Shown here: positions 9,937-19,356 of the stretch, one piece after another
Layout of the letters: each line of letters starts with the position of its first letter
How positions within the stretch are numbered: the stretch's first letter is position 1
Assembly (NCBI GenBank): GCA_018820925.1
Contig: JAHJNJ010000023.1
Location: 28,572 to 92,571 of the forward strand
Length of the DNA stretch: 64,000 nucleotides
Origin: Gammaproteobacteria bacterium
Lineage (GTDB): Bacteria; Pseudomonadota; Gammaproteobacteria; Burkholderiales; Gallionellaceae
Direction: 5' to 3'
The notes under the pieces: generated by a model
What the model was told of the DNA's origin: nothing
Database searches by the model: none
What the model saw: the letters and a program-made list of their open reading frames with translations, nothing else
Made by a program: the position numbers and the translations under genes

Positions 9937-11247
9937 TTATTTCTGTTTCGCCTTCGCATCCAACTGCCGTAAATGCGCCAGCTTCTCCGCGATCTTCGCT
10001 TCCAGCCCGCGGTCGGTGGGCTCGTAGAAACTCACTTCAGGCATCCCGTCAGGAAAATAATTCTCGCCCGCCGCATACCCTTCGGCTTCATCCTGCGCGT
10101 AACGGTAGCCCTTGCCGTAATCCAGTTGCTTCATCAATTTGGTCGGCGCGTTGCGCAAGTGCAGCGGCACTTCGCGCGAACTGTCCTGGCCGACGAAGGC
10201 GCGGGCGGCATTATACGCGACATAGCCCGCGTTCGATTTTGCTGCGACGGCGAGGTACAGCACGGCCTGCGCCAGCGCGAGCTCGCCTTCCGGCGAGCCG
10301 AGGCGTTCATAAGTGGCAGCAGCCTCGTTGCACAGCTGGATGGCGCGCGGATCGGCCAGGCCGATGTCTTCCCAGGCCATGCGCACGATGCGCCGCGCCA
10401 GGTAGCGCGGGTCGGCGCCACCGTCCAGCATGCGCACCAGCCAGTACAGCGCTGCATCGGGGCTGGAGCCGCGTACCGATTTGTGCAGCGCGGAGATCTG
10501 GTCGTAGAACGCTTCGCCGCCCTTGTCGAAACGGCGCAGTTTTTGCGCCAGCGTGGCATCAAGGAATTTCGCATCGATTTTGCTCACCTTGGCCGCCTGC
10601 GCCGCTGTCTGCAATTGCTCCAGCACGTTGAGCAGGCGCCGCGCATCGCCGTCGGCATAACCGACAATGCGCTCGCGCGCCGCCGCATCAAATGTAATGT
10701 CCGGCAATGCCGTTTGCTGCGCGCGCTCGAACAATAGCCCCATCTCGGCATCGGACAGCGATTGCAGCACATACACCTGCGCACGCGACAGCAGCGCGTT
10801 GTTCAATTCAAATGAGGGATTCTCGGTGGTCGCGCCGATGAAGGTCACCAGCCCCTGCTCGACGAAGGGCAGGAACGCATCCTGCTGCGACTTGTTGAAA
10901 CGGTGGACTTCATCCACGAACAGGATGGTGTGGCGGCCGTTCTGCTGCAGGGTCTGCTCGGCCTGGGCGATGGCGTCGCGGATGTCCTTCACCCCGGACA
11001 GCACTGCCGACAGGGGTACAAAATCCGCGTCAAAAGCGGATGCCATCAGCCGCGCCAACGTGGTCTTGCCCACCCCCGGTGGCCCCCACAGGATCATGGA
11101 ATGCAGCTTGCCGGACTGGAACGCGAGGCGCAGCGGCTTGCCTTCGCCCAGCAGATGGGATTGCCCGATGACTTCGTCGATGTGTTTCGGACGCAAACGC
11201 TCGGCGAGCGGGGCGGCGGGTTTGTTGGGGGCGAAAAGGTCAGTCAT
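9937..11247 (-). CDS. rarA: Replication-associated recombination protein A (AAA+ ATPase)
   Basis: A 436-residue AAA+ protein of the RarA/MgsA/WRNIP1 family, which acts at stalled replication forks. Visible are Walker A (GPPGVGKTTLARL), Walker B (ILFVDEVHRFNKSQQDAFLPF), a sensor region (FIGATTENPSFELN) and the C-terminal MgsA tetramerisation domain with YWLVRMLDGGADPRYLARR. The start is taken as the ATG at 11247; a GTG lies one codon upstream. The gene follows lolA after the RAYT and its REP units, so the ancestral operon has probably been interrupted by the RAYT. Confidence 0.95.
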   Translation of the reverse strand: MTDLFAPNKPAAPLAERLRPKHIDEVIGQSHLLGEGKPLRLAFQSGKLHSMILWGPPGVGKTTLARLMASAFDADFVPLSAVLSGVKDIRDAIAQAEQTLQQNGRHTILFVDEVHRFNKSQQDAFLPFVEQGLVTFIGATTENPSFELNNALLSRAQVYVLQSLSDAEMGLLFERAQQTALPDITFDAAARERIVGYADGDARRLLNVLEQLQTAAQAAKVSKIDAKFLDATLAQKLRRFDKGGEAFYDQISALHKSVRGSSPDAALYWLVRMLDGGADPRYLARRIVRMAWEDIGLADPRAIQLCNEAAATYERLGSPEGELALAQAVLYLAVAAKSNAGYVAYNAARAFVGQDSSREVPLHLRNAPTKLMKQLDYGKGYRYAQDEAEGYAAGENYFPDGMPEVSFYEPTDRGLEAKIAEKLAHLRQLDAKAKQK

Positions 11248-11268
11248 CACTCAAGTCCATCAATACCT

Positions 11269-11326
11269 GTAGGTGCGAATTCATTCGCACTCATAACATG
11301 CTTTGTGCGAATAAATTCGCACCTAC
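11269..11326. repeat. REP pair at the 3' side of the RAYT gene
   Basis: Unit 1 (11269-11290) begins GTAG and has the perfect palindrome gtgcgaattcattcgcac. Unit 2 (11305-11326) is its inverted partner, ending CTAC, with two bases changed in the centre. A 14-nt spacer separates them. The stop codon of the RAYT gene (11323-11325) lies within unit 2. Confidence 0.85.
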
Positions 11327-11781
11327 AGCCATATTGCATCCCATAACGGGTAGTCTCCAATGTGTTCCACCAACCCGGCTCGAAGCGGATTGGCCACAAT
11401 ATAGCGGGCAACGCCCTGCACATCTTCATCCTGGCGCAACGCGTGATCGTAGAACGCCCTTTGCCATAATGCGCCTTGCCGATGCAGATAGCGATTTACC
11501 CAGTGTGCGGAACGCGCTTTGAAGCGTTTGATCGTCGCGGACAAGTCTGCATCTGCGCCCAACTGAAACAACCAATGAACATGATCTGGCATGACAACCC
11601 ATGCAAATGAACTCACCGCTTCATCGTCATGCAGGATTCGCATCTCTTCCACCACACAGCGCGCACAGTGAAAGTCGGCAAAATAACGCTTCTCCCGCTC
11701 TCGCAATACTGTGGTTACATGATAGGCGCGTTGGGATTCGCTATAACGGCCTTTAAGTAAATCGTCGTAGGACATGATCAT
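11323..11781 (-). mobile_element. REP-associated tyrosine transposase (RAYT)
   Basis: A 152-residue single-domain transposase of the Y1/HUH class. The HUH pair is visible in MPDHVHWLF, and a likely catalytic tyrosine sits in QRAFYDHALR, the usual RAYT context. RAYTs nick and join single-stranded REP sequences with GTAG heads and normally serve REP units in trans. The start at 11781 is chosen because an upstream extension only translates REP repeat (CANEFAPT). It is bounded on both sides by REP pairs (11269-11326 and 11789-11855) and sits between lolA and rarA, apparently as a single-copy domesticated element. Confidence 0.9.
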
Positions 11782-11788
11782 GCAATGC

Positions 11789-11855
11789 GGTCGAATAAAT
11801 TCGACCCTACAAGCTTGTGATCCCTGACTAAATGTAGGTGCGAATTCATTCGCAC
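11789..11855. repeat. REP pair at the 5' side of the RAYT gene
   Basis: The first unit (11789-11810) reads on the minus strand as GTAG followed by palindrome ggtcgaatttattcgacc. The second (11834-11855) is on the plus strand and is identical to the unit at 11269-11290. The tail-to-tail order of the CTAC and GTAG heads differs from the downstream pair. Confidence 0.83.
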
Positions 11856-11858
11856 AAC

Positions 11859-12473
11859 TCACTCACCCAGCACATCCGCCCCCTTGGGCGGCACGAATTT
11901 GAATAGTTGCGATGGCAAGGACGGATTGTTTTTCAACCCGGTAAAGCGCAATTCAGTGCGATGGCCGAAGGCGTCGTGCAATTCCATCACCACCAGTTCC
12001 GACTGGCCGTTGAAACCCATGAGTATTTTTTCAAAAGTCGATTCTGCCGACTTGGGCGTGGCTTGCAGCCATTCCAGACCGTCGCTGTTTTCGATGTTCC
12101 TGAGCGCAAAGTCACGTTCGATCTCGTTGTTGCCGGAGAGCAAAGCCGCCGGACTGCTGCCCAGCGCGGCATCCAGTTTTTTGACCGTGACCTGGTTCAG
12201 GTCAACGTCGTACATCCAGAACTTTTTGCCGTCGCCGACGATGATCTGCTCATACGGCTTCTCGTAGACCCAGCGGAATTTTCCCGGACGTTGGAATTGC
12301 ATGGTGCCGGACGCGCTCTGGATGCGCTTGCCGTTCTTGTCCTGCACTTCCTGGGTGAAGTTCGCCTGTGCGGAATGTGTTGCGGCGATAAATGTTTTCA
12401 ATCTGTCCGTGGCCGCCGCGTGCGCAGCGAACGCTGCAAAACACAAGGCAGCAAGGAATAGTTTTTTCAGCAT
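11859..12473 (-). CDS. lolA: Outer-membrane lipoprotein carrier protein LolA
   Basis: A 204-residue periplasmic chaperone that takes lipoproteins from LolCDE to LolB. It has a signal peptide (about residues 1-21, cleavage after AFAAHAAA). The LolA fold is evident from QANFTQEVQDKNGK, SGTMQFQRPGKFRWVYEKPYEQ and the later GDGKKFWMYDVDLNQVTVKKL. It starts 2 bp after the ftsK stop, so the two are cotranscribed. The stop lies 3 bp from a REP unit. The product would serve the several lipoproteins encoded in this window. Confidence 0.96.
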   Translation of the reverse strand: MLKKLFLAALCFAAFAAHAAATDRLKTFIAATHSAQANFTQEVQDKNGKRIQSASGTMQFQRPGKFRWVYEKPYEQIIVGDGKKFWMYDVDLNQVTVKKLDAALGSSPAALLSGNNEIERDFALRNIENSDGLEWLQATPKSAESTFEKILMGFNGQSELVVMELHDAFGHRTELRFTGLKNNPSLPSQLFKFVPPKGADVLGE

Positions 12474-12475
12474 GA

Positions 12476-14755
12476 TTATTCCGATCGGGAGGGGGCCAGC
12501 ACTTCACGGTTGCCGTTGCTCTGCATCGTCGACACCAGCCCGGCTTTTTCCATCGCCTCGATCAGGCGTGCGGCGCGGTTGTAACCGATGCGCAGATGAC
12601 GCTGCACCAGCGAAATCGACGGACGGCGCGTCTTCAATACGATTTCCACGGCCTGGTCGTACAGCGGGTCGGCTTCGGCATTGGCACCGCCGTCCAGTTC
12701 GCCGTTTTCCCCGTTCTGTTCGTCCAGCGAGTTCAGTATGCCTTCGATGTAGTTCGGTTCGCCCTGCGCCTTGAGGTGCTCGGTGACGCGATGCACTTCC
12801 TGGTCGGAAACGAACGCACCGTGCACGCGTTGCGGATAGCCGCTGCCCGGTGGCAGGTAAAGCATGTCGCCCTGTCCCAACAGGGCTTCCGCGCCCATCT
12901 GGTCGAGGATGGTGCGCGAGTCGATCTTGCTCGACACCTGGAATGCCACGCGCGTCGGCACGTTGGCCTTGATCAGGCCGGTGATCACATCCACCGAGGG
13001 ACGCTGTGTCGCCAGCACCAGATGGATGCCGGACGCACGCGCCTTCTGCGCCAGGCGTGCAATGAGTTCTTCCACCTTCTTGCCCACCACCATCATCAGG
13101 TCGGCCAGTTCATCGATGAAGATGACGATGAACGGCAACTCTTCCAGAGGTTCGGGATTCTCCGGCGTAATGGTGAACGGGTTGGTCAGCGGTTTGCCGG
13201 ACTTGATGGCATCGCGCACTTGCTGGTTGTAACCCGCAATGTTGCGCACGCCCAATGCCGACATCAGCTTGTAACGCTTGTCCATCTCCTGCACGCCCCA
13301 GTTAAGCGCGGACGCAGCCTGGCGCATGTCGGTGACTACGGGCGCCAGCAGGTGCGGAATGCCTTCGTACACCGACAGTTCCAGCATCTTGGGGTCGACC
13401 AGCAGCAGGCGCACTTGCTGCGGCGAGGATTTGTACAGCAGGCTCAGGATCATGGCGTTGATCGCCACCGATTTGCCGGAACCCGTAGTGCCCGCCACCA
13501 GCACGTGCGGCATTTTGCCGAGGTCGGCAACGACCGGCTTGCCCGAGATGTCCTTGCCCATCGCGATGGTCAACGGCGAATGCATTTCGGCATACACCTG
13601 CGAGCCCAGAATTTCCGACAGGTGCACGATTTGCCGTTTCGGGTTGGGCAGTTCCAATGCCATGTAGCTCTTGCCGGGAATGGTCTCGACCACGCGGATG
13701 CTCACGACCGACAATGCGCGCGCCAGGTCGCGCACCAGATTCATGATCTGGCTGCCTTTCACCCCCACGGCGGGATCGATTTCGTAACGCGTGATGACCG
13801 GGCCCGGATAGGCGCCGACCACTTTGACTTCCACACCGAAATCCTTGAGCTTGCGTTCGATCAAGCGCGACGTGAATTCCAGCGTCTCGGCGGAAACCAC
13901 CTCGAGTTGCTGTTTTGCCTCATCCAGCAGGTGCAACGGCGGCAAGTCCGAGTCCGGCATGTCGGCGAACAGCGAAACCTGTTTTTCCTTGTCCACACGC
14001 CTGGAACGCGGCACTTCGAATACGGGCGTCCCGATGTGGATAGGCTGGTGCTCTTCCACGCGCCGCTTTTCTTCTTCCACCAGCGCGTTGCGTTCCTGCA
14101 TCGCAAGCGCACCCATGCGTTTGTCCTGCCGCGTTTGCCAGGCATTGCGCACCCACAGATAACTGTCTTCCAGCACGCCGCCCAGTTTGTCTATGAGGCG
14201 CAGCCAGGACAGGCCGGTATAGAGACTGAAACTCGCCACCATCAGCGCCAGCAGAAACAGGGTTGCCCCGATATAGCCCAGCGTATGCGCCAGCGCATCA
14301 CCCAGCGCCGCACCCAGCATGCCGCCCGGCGCCAGCGGCAAGGTGACTTTCCACGTATAGAGACGCAGAGCCTCAAGCGCACTGCTGGAAAACAGCAGTA
14401 CGGCAAAACCCAGCAACGACACCCACAAGGCGCGCGGATCAAACAGGCTGTCGGAGCGTATGCGGTGGTAACCCGCCCACACGCGTTGCAGCAGCAGCGT
14501 CACCAGCCACCAGGCGGAAAAACCGAACATGTAAAGCAGCACATCGGACAGCCATGCGCCCAGTGTGCCGCCGGGATTGTGCAGCACGGCTGCGCCGCTC
14601 GCGCTGTGCGACCAGGAAGGGTCGGCGCGGTCAAAGCCGAACAGGATGAGGATAAGATACAGCGCCACCGCCACCAGCAACACCCAGCGCGATTCGCGCA
14701 ACAGGCCGAGCAGTCTTTCCGGCAGCGGCGGACGGGGACTGGCGGGTGGCGCCAT
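12476..14755 (-). CDS. ftsK: DNA translocase FtsK
   Basis: A 759-residue septal DNA pump that aligns chromosome ends with the division site and activates XerCD at dif. The N-terminal 200 residues carry four transmembrane segments. A linker is followed by the alpha/beta motor with Walker A ([14 protein letters not shown]) and Walker B ([14 protein letters not shown]). The C-terminal gamma winged helix recognises KOPS ([19 protein letters not shown]). Start: ATG at 14755, which shares bases with the stop of the upstream response regulator (TGATG); a TTG one codon earlier is less likely. Coupling of ftsK to a regulator gene is unusual. Confidence 0.96.
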   Translation of the reverse strand: MAPPASPRPPLPERLLGLLRESRWVLLVAVALYLILILFGFDRADPSWSHSASGAAVLHNPGGTLGAWLSDVLLYMFGFSAWWLVTLLLQRVWAGYHRIRSDSLFDPRALWVSLLGFAVLLFSSSALEALRLYTWKVTLPLAPGGMLGAALGDALAHTLGYIGATLFLLALMVASFSLYTGLSWLRLIDKLGGVLEDSYLWVRNAWQTRQDKRMGALAMQERNALVEEEKRRVEEHQPIHIGTPVFEVPRSRRVDKEKQVSLFADMPDSDLPPLHLLDEAKQQLEVVSAETLEFTSRLIERKLKDFGVEVKVVGAYPGPVITRYEIDPAVGVKGSQIMNLVRDLARALSVVSIRVVETIPGKSYMALELPNPKRQIVHLSEILGSQVYAEMHSPLTIAMGKDISGKPVVADLGKMPHVLVAGTTGSGKSVAINAMILSLLYKSSPQQVRLLLVDPKMLELSVYEGIPHLLAPVVTDMRQAASALNWGVQEMDKRYKLMSALGVRNIAGYNQQVRDAIKSGKPLTNPFTITPENPEPLEELPFIVIFIDELADLMMVVGKKVEELIARLAQKARASGIHLVLATQRPSVDVITGLIKANVPTRVAFQVSSKIDSRTILDQMGAEALLGQGDMLYLPPGSGYPQRVHGAFVSDQEVHRVTEHLKAQGEPNYIEGILNSLDEQNGENGELDGGANAEADPLYDQAVEIVLKTRRPSISLVQRHLRIGYNRAARLIEAMEKAGLVSTMQSNGNREVLAPSRSE

Positions 14756-15441
14756 CAACCGGCCTCGGCGTCGTTGGGCGCAGGCGGCAGGAATCCCAGA
14801 CGGCGTGCGGCACTGACCGCTTCCAGCCTGGAGTTGACATGCAGAGCCTGATACACGGCTGCGGTGTGAATCTTGACCGTACCCTCGGCCAGGTTCATCT
14901 GCTTCGAGATTTCCTTGTTCGCCATGCCGGAAGCAAGATAGGTGAGCACCTCGAGCTGGCGCGAGGTGAGGCCAAACTTGGCGGCTCGCTGCGAGCGCTT
15001 GTTGACTTGCGTCACACCCTGGTCGACGTTATTCACCGCCTGTTGCAGCAACTGGGGCGGCAGGTAGATTCCACCCTCCAGCACCATGCGCAGGGCCGAC
15101 AGCATGATCTTGCTCGACGACATCTTGGAGATGAATCCCATCGCGCCCGATTCCATCACGCTTTCGATATCGTCGCGATGGTCGGAACCCGACACCACCA
15201 CCAGCGGAATCTCGGGATGGCGCAAATGGAAAAACTGAATCGACGGCACGCCCTCGCTGCCGGGCATGTTCAAGTCGAGCAAAGCAAGATCGACATCGGG
15301 ATTGTCGTGCACCAGTTGCAGTGCATCCTGAAAGTTCCCCGAATCCAGTATTTCGACTTCATCGGCCAATTGCTGCAATACATAGCGCATCCCATCGCGA
15401 AACAGCGCGTGATCGTCCGCCATTAATACCTTGATTTTCAT
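14755..15441 (-). CDS. NarL/FixJ-type response regulator
   Basis: A 228-residue two-component regulator. The receiver domain (about residues 1-120) has the acidic pair D9-D10 ([11 protein letters not shown]), phosphoacceptor D56 ([10 protein letters not shown]) and the switch Ser/Lys positions ([16 protein letters not shown]). The C-terminal LuxR helix-turn-helix (about 155-220) reads [21 protein letters not shown] and [11 protein letters not shown]. The ATG at 15441 follows a GAAGGGG ribosome site; a longer reading adds only non-conserved residues. Its partner is very likely the hybrid kinase ending 43 bp upstream. Target genes are not visible. Confidence 0.92.
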   Translation of the reverse strand: MKIKVLMADDHALFRDGMRYVLQQLADEVEILDSGNFQDALQLVHDNPDVDLALLDLNMPGSEGVPSIQFFHLRHPEIPLVVVSGSDHRDDIESVMESGAMGFISKMSSSKIMLSALRMVLEGGIYLPPQLLQQAVNNVDQGVTQVNKRSQRAAKFGLTSRQLEVLTYLASGMANKEISKQMNLAEGTVKIHTAAVYQALHVNSRLEAVSAARRLGFLPPAPNDAEAG

Positions 15442-15484
15442 CTTGTACCCCTTCTTCCCTTGGCACCCGCAATCATACCACTCC

Positions 15485-17317
15485 CTACATATCCTTCTCG
15501 TTTTCACCATGCAGGGCGAAATACATCATCGCCCGCAAACGCATTGGCGCAATGGGCTTGTGCAGCAAAATTGCGCCGCTGTCGTGAATTTCGTGCAGTG
15601 TTTCGCTGGCGGTATCGCCGGTCAACACCACCGCCGGCATCCCGTTGCCCCAGAGTTCGCGCATGCGCTGGATGACGTGAATGGCGGTCATGCCATGCGG
15701 CAGGCGGTAATCGCACACCAGCAGATCCGGCCTGAGTCCGGCAATATCCAGCTTGCGCATCACGTCTTCGGCAAACTCGCCCGCCACCACCTTGCACCCC
15801 CATTGTTCCATGAGGTCGGCCGATTGTTCGCGTATATCACTATCGTCTTCCACCAGCGCCACCACGATGTTGTTCAGTTCGTAATGGGAATGGGTGATGA
15901 CAAACGGCTGCGCCAGATTCTGGGAATTGCCTGTCGGCACCTCGAAACTGAACGCGGAACCGACTCCCGGCTTCGATCTGACATGCACTTTGCATTCCAG
16001 CAGACTTTCGATGCGGCGCACGATGGCCAGCCCCAGCCCCAGCCCTTTGCGGCGGTCCCGATGCGGATTGTCCGCCTGATAATATTCCTCAAAGATATGC
16101 GGAATTGTCTCGGCCCGGATGCCGATACCGGTATCGGCAACTTCCAGACCCACTTTTCCCTCCTGGCAAGTACAGCGCAACGCCACGCCGCCGCTGTCGC
16201 AATAGCGGATGGCATTGGAAATCAGGTTGCGCAACAGGCGCTCCAGCAGGAACGGATCGCTATAGATCACCACCCTGCAAACATGATCCGGGTCGCCATC
16301 CCTTGCCTCGCAGATCGGCAACTGAAAGCTCAGTCCCTTGGCCTGGGCCAGCGGTGCAAAATCGCCGTATAACCGGTCGAACAGGTTTGCCAGCAGAAAA
16401 TGCTGCTTGCGCGGCTCGACAATACCCGCGTCCAGGCGCGAGACGTCCAGCAGGTCGTCGAACATGTCGACCAACGCATTGACCGATTTGCCGATCTGTC
16501 CGGCCAGACGCACCGTATCTTTTTCCTTGGCTGTATCCAGCAAAGCATCGCTGAACAAGCGCAATGCCTGCAACGGCTGGCGCAGGTCGTGGCTGGCTGT
16601 GGCAAGGAATCTGGATTTGGCCTGACTGGCCTGCACCGCCTCGATACGCGAAGCTTCAGCCTCCCGCTTGCGTTCCAGCAGGGCGCCGACCAGGAGTTCG
16701 TTCTCGAATCTGCGCCGTTGCGACTGTTCGAAGGTACGGATCAGCTCCATGGCGGATTTGAGAACGTACACACAAAACATGCTCAACATGACAAACAGTA
16801 TCCAGTGCGTCGTATTGTTCGCCCACGCCAGCCGGCCCAGCAAGGGAAAAATAATGCCGGCCTGGTAAATGAACATGGAAGGGGGATGAAAAGGGTTGCT
16901 GGTTGCCGCGCCCGCCGACAAACCCATCACCACGCAAATCAGCAAGGCCTGGTAGGCCAGATCGCCGGGCACGAACATGAGCACCCCGGCACTGCCCCAG
17001 GTAAAGGCGGCCAGCGCGGTCAGTCCTTTAAACAGCCGATTCCAGTCCTGATTCTGCGCAACGGTCTTGGTCCGCAGGCGACGGCTACGCCAGAAATAAA
17101 ACTCGATCAGGATTACGCAGAAAACTGCCGCCAGCCAGGCTTCCAGTACACCATGCGCTATCTTGTCCCACACCAGCATGACCAATAGCGGCGCCAGAAC
17201 CAGTTCCGAGACGAGCATCAACGGATAACTGTTGATACGGGCCCGGATCTGCTCCACGCGTATAAGCAGATTGGTTTCGTTTATTTCGAAACGCCACAGA
17301 TCGGTCAACGAACTCAT
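15485..17317 (-). CDS. Hybrid sensor histidine kinase/response regulator
   Basis: A 610-residue inner-membrane kinase. The first 190 residues hold about five to six transmembrane helices with little periplasmic loop, so the signal is probably sensed in or at the membrane. A coiled coil (about 195-235) leads to HisKA with H243 (ATASHDLRQPLQAL). The HATPase domain has N364/N368 (RNLISNAIRY), DTGIGI and GLGLGLAIVRR. A C-terminal receiver (about 485-605) has D536 (LLVCDYRLP). The neighbouring NarL regulator is the likely output. It overlaps the SCO gene by 4 bp, which could mean a link to copper or respiratory status; that is inference. Confidence 0.92.
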   Translation of the reverse strand: MSSLTDLWRFEINETNLLIRVEQIRARINSYPLMLVSELVLAPLLVMLVWDKIAHGVLEAWLAAVFCVILIEFYFWRSRRLRTKTVAQNQDWNRLFKGLTALAAFTWGSAGVLMFVPGDLAYQALLICVVMGLSAGAATSNPFHPPSMFIYQAGIIFPLLGRLAWANNTTHWILFVMLSMFCVYVLKSAMELIRTFEQSQRRRFENELLVGALLERKREAEASRIEAVQASQAKSRFLATASHDLRQPLQALRLFSDALLDTAKEKDTVRLAGQIGKSVNALVDMFDDLLDVSRLDAGIVEPRKQHFLLANLFDRLYGDFAPLAQAKGLSFQLPICEARDGDPDHVCRVVIYSDPFLLERLLRNLISNAIRYCDSGGVALRCTCQEGKVGLEVADTGIGIRAETIPHIFEEYYQADNPHRDRRKGLGLGLAIVRRIESLLECKVHVRSKPGVGSAFSFEVPTGNSQNLAQPFVITHSHYELNNIVVALVEDDSDIREQSADLMEQWGCKVVAGEFAEDVMRKLDIAGLRPDLLVCDYRLPHGMTAIHVIQRMRELWGNGMPAVVLTGDTASETLHEIHDSGAILLHKPIAPMRLRAMMYFALHGENEKDM

Positions 17318-17898
17318 TTGAATGCCAGTAACAGCCTGATGTCATGCGCCAGCAACGCTGCGGGCTGCGCATAGGGCGACAGCAGCACCGGCTTGCCGCC
17401 GGGCGCGATGAGATAAGTTCCGGCGGAATGGTCCAGATCGTAGCCGCCGTTCTTGTTCGGTTGCTTCTGGTAGATCACGCCGAATGCCTGCGCCGCCTGT
17501 GCCGTCGCCATACTGTCGCCGGACAAGCCCTTGAATGTGGGATAGAACGCGGGCGGATATTGCGCCAGCATGTCGCGCGTGTCGCGTTCCGGATCGAGTG
17601 TGACGAACAACACCTGCACCTTGTCCGCATCCTTGCCCAGTTCGCGCATCACCTGCGCCAGGTCGGCCAGCGTGGTGGGGCATATTTGCGGGCAGTGCGT
17701 ATAACCGAAAAACAGCACCACCACCTTGCCGCGAAAATCAGCCAAGCTGACCGGCTTGCCGGATGCATCGTTGAGTCTGAAGTCGGCCTGCGCATACTTC
17801 GCGCTGACGTCGCCGGCTTTAAACGGGGAGGGCAATTTCTGCTCGCCGCATGCGGCGAGCAGGAAGAAGGACAACAACACAAGATTACGCAGGAACAT
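17314..17898 (-). CDS. SCO1/SenC-type copper chaperone lipoprotein
   Basis: A 194-residue thioredoxin-fold protein that delivers copper to the CuA centre of cytochrome c oxidase or reduces its cysteines. It has a lipoprotein signal (lipobox LAAC, C17), so it faces the periplasm on a membrane anchor. The copper ligands are all present: C69 and C73 in HCPQICPTT and H157 in YDLDHSAGTY. It overlaps the kinase start by 4 bp and the upstream TauE-like gene by 14 bp, so the four genes from 18595 to 14755 look like one unit. Confidence 0.94.
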   Translation of the reverse strand: MFLRNLVLLSFFLLAACGEQKLPSPFKAGDVSAKYAQADFRLNDASGKPVSLADFRGKVVVLFFGYTHCPQICPTTLADLAQVMRELGKDADKVQVLFVTLDPERDTRDMLAQYPPAFYPTFKGLSGDSMATAQAAQAFGVIYQKQPNKNGGYDLDHSAGTYLIAPGGKPVLLSPYAQPAALLAHDIRLLLAFK

Positions 17899-18595
17899 GA
17901 CAGCTGCCGCTCCATCCGTTTATATAGAATGTATAGCCCACTTTGGTCAGACCGTACACGCCGAACGCCATCACCATCAGCCCGGCCGTCAACCGTACGT
18001 TCGGTGACTGCACCCAGCCCTTGATGCTTTCCCAGAACAGACCGATCGCCAGCAGATTCGGCAACGTGCCCAGACCGAAAACCAGCATGATGAGCGCGCC
18101 CCGGGCCGCACTGCCGCTCGCCAGCGCGGCGACGAGCACACTATATACCAGACCGCACGGCAACCAGCCCCACAATGCCCCCAATCCCAGCGCGCGCGGC
18201 ACGGTGTTCACCGGCAGCAACCGGGTGGTGTAGGGTTGCAGGCGTTTCCACAAACCGTTTCCCAGTAATTCCAGCCGCCTGACCACCCCCCAGGCGCCCG
18301 CAAGATACAGACCCAGCGCGACCAGCATGAAGCTCGACAACGCAAACAGCAAATGCTGTACCGGTGCCACATCGCGCATCAGCATTCCGGCTTGGCCGAT
18401 GGCTCCCACCAACGCGCCCGCAATCGAGTAACTAACGATGCGTCCGCTGCTGTACGCCAGGTGGAAAGGCCAGCGTGCCGCATCCCTTTGCACTTGCGAG
18501 GTGAAGACGCCGACAATACTGCCGCACATACCGAGGCAATGCACGCCGCCCAGCAGACCAACAATAAACACTGCAATGAAGCTGAAATCAGTCAT
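17885..18595 (-). CDS. TauE/SafE- and DsbD-like membrane protein
   Basis: A 236-residue polytopic inner-membrane protein with about six transmembrane helices. The motif GGVHCLGMCG near the N-terminus is typical of the UreH/DsbD-like transmembrane family often found beside cytochrome oxidase or copper-handling genes. A second glycine-rich motif (ALWGWLPCGLVYSVL) marks the internal repeat of such transporters, with a cysteine in the equivalent place. Together with the adjacent SCO gene it may handle copper or reducing equivalents for oxidase assembly. The substrate cannot be read from sequence. Confidence 0.85.
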   Translation of the reverse strand: MTDFSFIAVFIVGLLGGVHCLGMCGSIVGVFTSQVQRDAARWPFHLAYSSGRIVSYSIAGALVGAIGQAGMLMRDVAPVQHLLFALSSFMLVALGLYLAGAWGVVRRLELLGNGLWKRLQPYTTRLLPVNTVPRALGLGALWGWLPCGLVYSVLVAALASGSAARGALIMLVFGLGTLPNLLAIGLFWESIKGWVQSPNVRLTAGLMVMAFGVYGLTKVGYTFYINGWSGSCHVPA

Positions 18596-18606
18596 AAAGG
18601 CCTTGT

Positions 18607-18681
18607 CCGCAGATTACGCAGATTCACATAGATTTACGACATCTGCAGTTATGAATCTGCGTCAATCCGCGTGATCTGCGG
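18607..18681. repeat. Intergenic palindromic repeat that runs into bioD
   Basis: A left arm, ccgcagattacgcagattca, is answered by a longer right arm from 18652 (tgaatctgcg ... gatctgcgg). The right arm carries a 10-base insertion relative to the left. It codes for the last residues of BioD (DPQITRIDADS). This type of repeat is dispersed in many proteobacterial genomes, and its peptide often appears as a false protein tail. Confidence 0.75.
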
Positions 18682-19356
18682 ATCAATATTTTTCTTGTTC
18701 AACAACCCCAAATCCAGGCAGCCCGCCACTGCTTCCGGATCCGGCTCCGCCATGTGCGGTATCACCCCCAGCAGCGGCGCGGCAATCCGTTCCTGCAATG
18801 CTGCAATATTTTCCTGCAGCGCAGGCATTCCTGCATCCAGCACGTTGGCCACCCAACCCGCGCATTCTAATTGGTAATCGGCAATAGCGCGCAGCGTCAG
18901 CAAGGCATGGTTGAGACAACCCAGGCGCATGCCCACCACCAGGATGACCGGCAGATCAAGTTCCCGGGCCAGATCGGCGCTGTCCTGTTTCTCGTTCAGC
19001 GGTACACAGAATCCGCCCGCGCCTTCCACAATGACTTCGTCGGTCTGCCCGGCCAGCTCCCGATAGGAAGCGAGAATGCGCTTGAAGTCGATACGCGCCC
19101 CGGCATGGCGCGCCGCCAGGTGCGGCGCAATGGCATGGGGAAAACAATAGGGATTGATCTGGCCGTAAGTGGCCTGGATGCTGCTGGCGGCACGCAAGAG
19201 TTTGGCATCCCCGTTACGGTCGTCGTCATCGCAGCCGGCTGCCACCGGCTTGAAACCGGCCACCCGCTTGCCTTGCGCCGCGAACGCCCGCAACAACGCG
19301 TAACTCACCAGCGTCTTGCCGACGCCGGTGTCGGTGCCGGTCACAAAATAGCTCAT
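18649..19356 (-). CDS. bioD: Dethiobiotin synthetase
   Basis: A 235-residue ATP-dependent cyclo-ligase that forms the ureido ring of dethiobiotin from DAPA and CO2. The P-loop is at residues 7-15 (GTDTGVGKT). Further family motifs are VAGFKPVAAGC and EGAGGFCVPL. The start overlaps the bioC stop (ATGA); a much longer open frame upstream is only an overlap with bioC in another frame. The final 11 residues come from an intergenic repeat at 18652-18685, so the native C-terminus probably ended near LLNKKN. It is the last gene of the bioBFHCD operon. Confidence 0.95.
   Translation of the reverse strand: MSYFVTGTDTGVGKTLVSYALLRAFAAQGKRVAGFKPVAAGCDDDDRNGDAKLLRAASSIQATYGQINPYCFPHAIAPHLAARHAGARIDFKRILASYRELAGQTDEVIVEGAGGFCVPLNEKQDSADLARELDLPVILVVGMRLGCLNHALLTLRAIADYQLECAGWVANVLDAGMPALQENIAALQERIAAPLLGVIPHMAEPDPEAVAGCLDLGLLNKKNIDPQITRIDADS

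Noticed and set aside
12596..14851. 751-codon open frame antisense to ftsK
   Set aside because: It mirrors the codon pattern of ftsK (rich in His, Arg and Gln, typical of an antisense shadow) and has no motif; FtsK is certain on the other strand.
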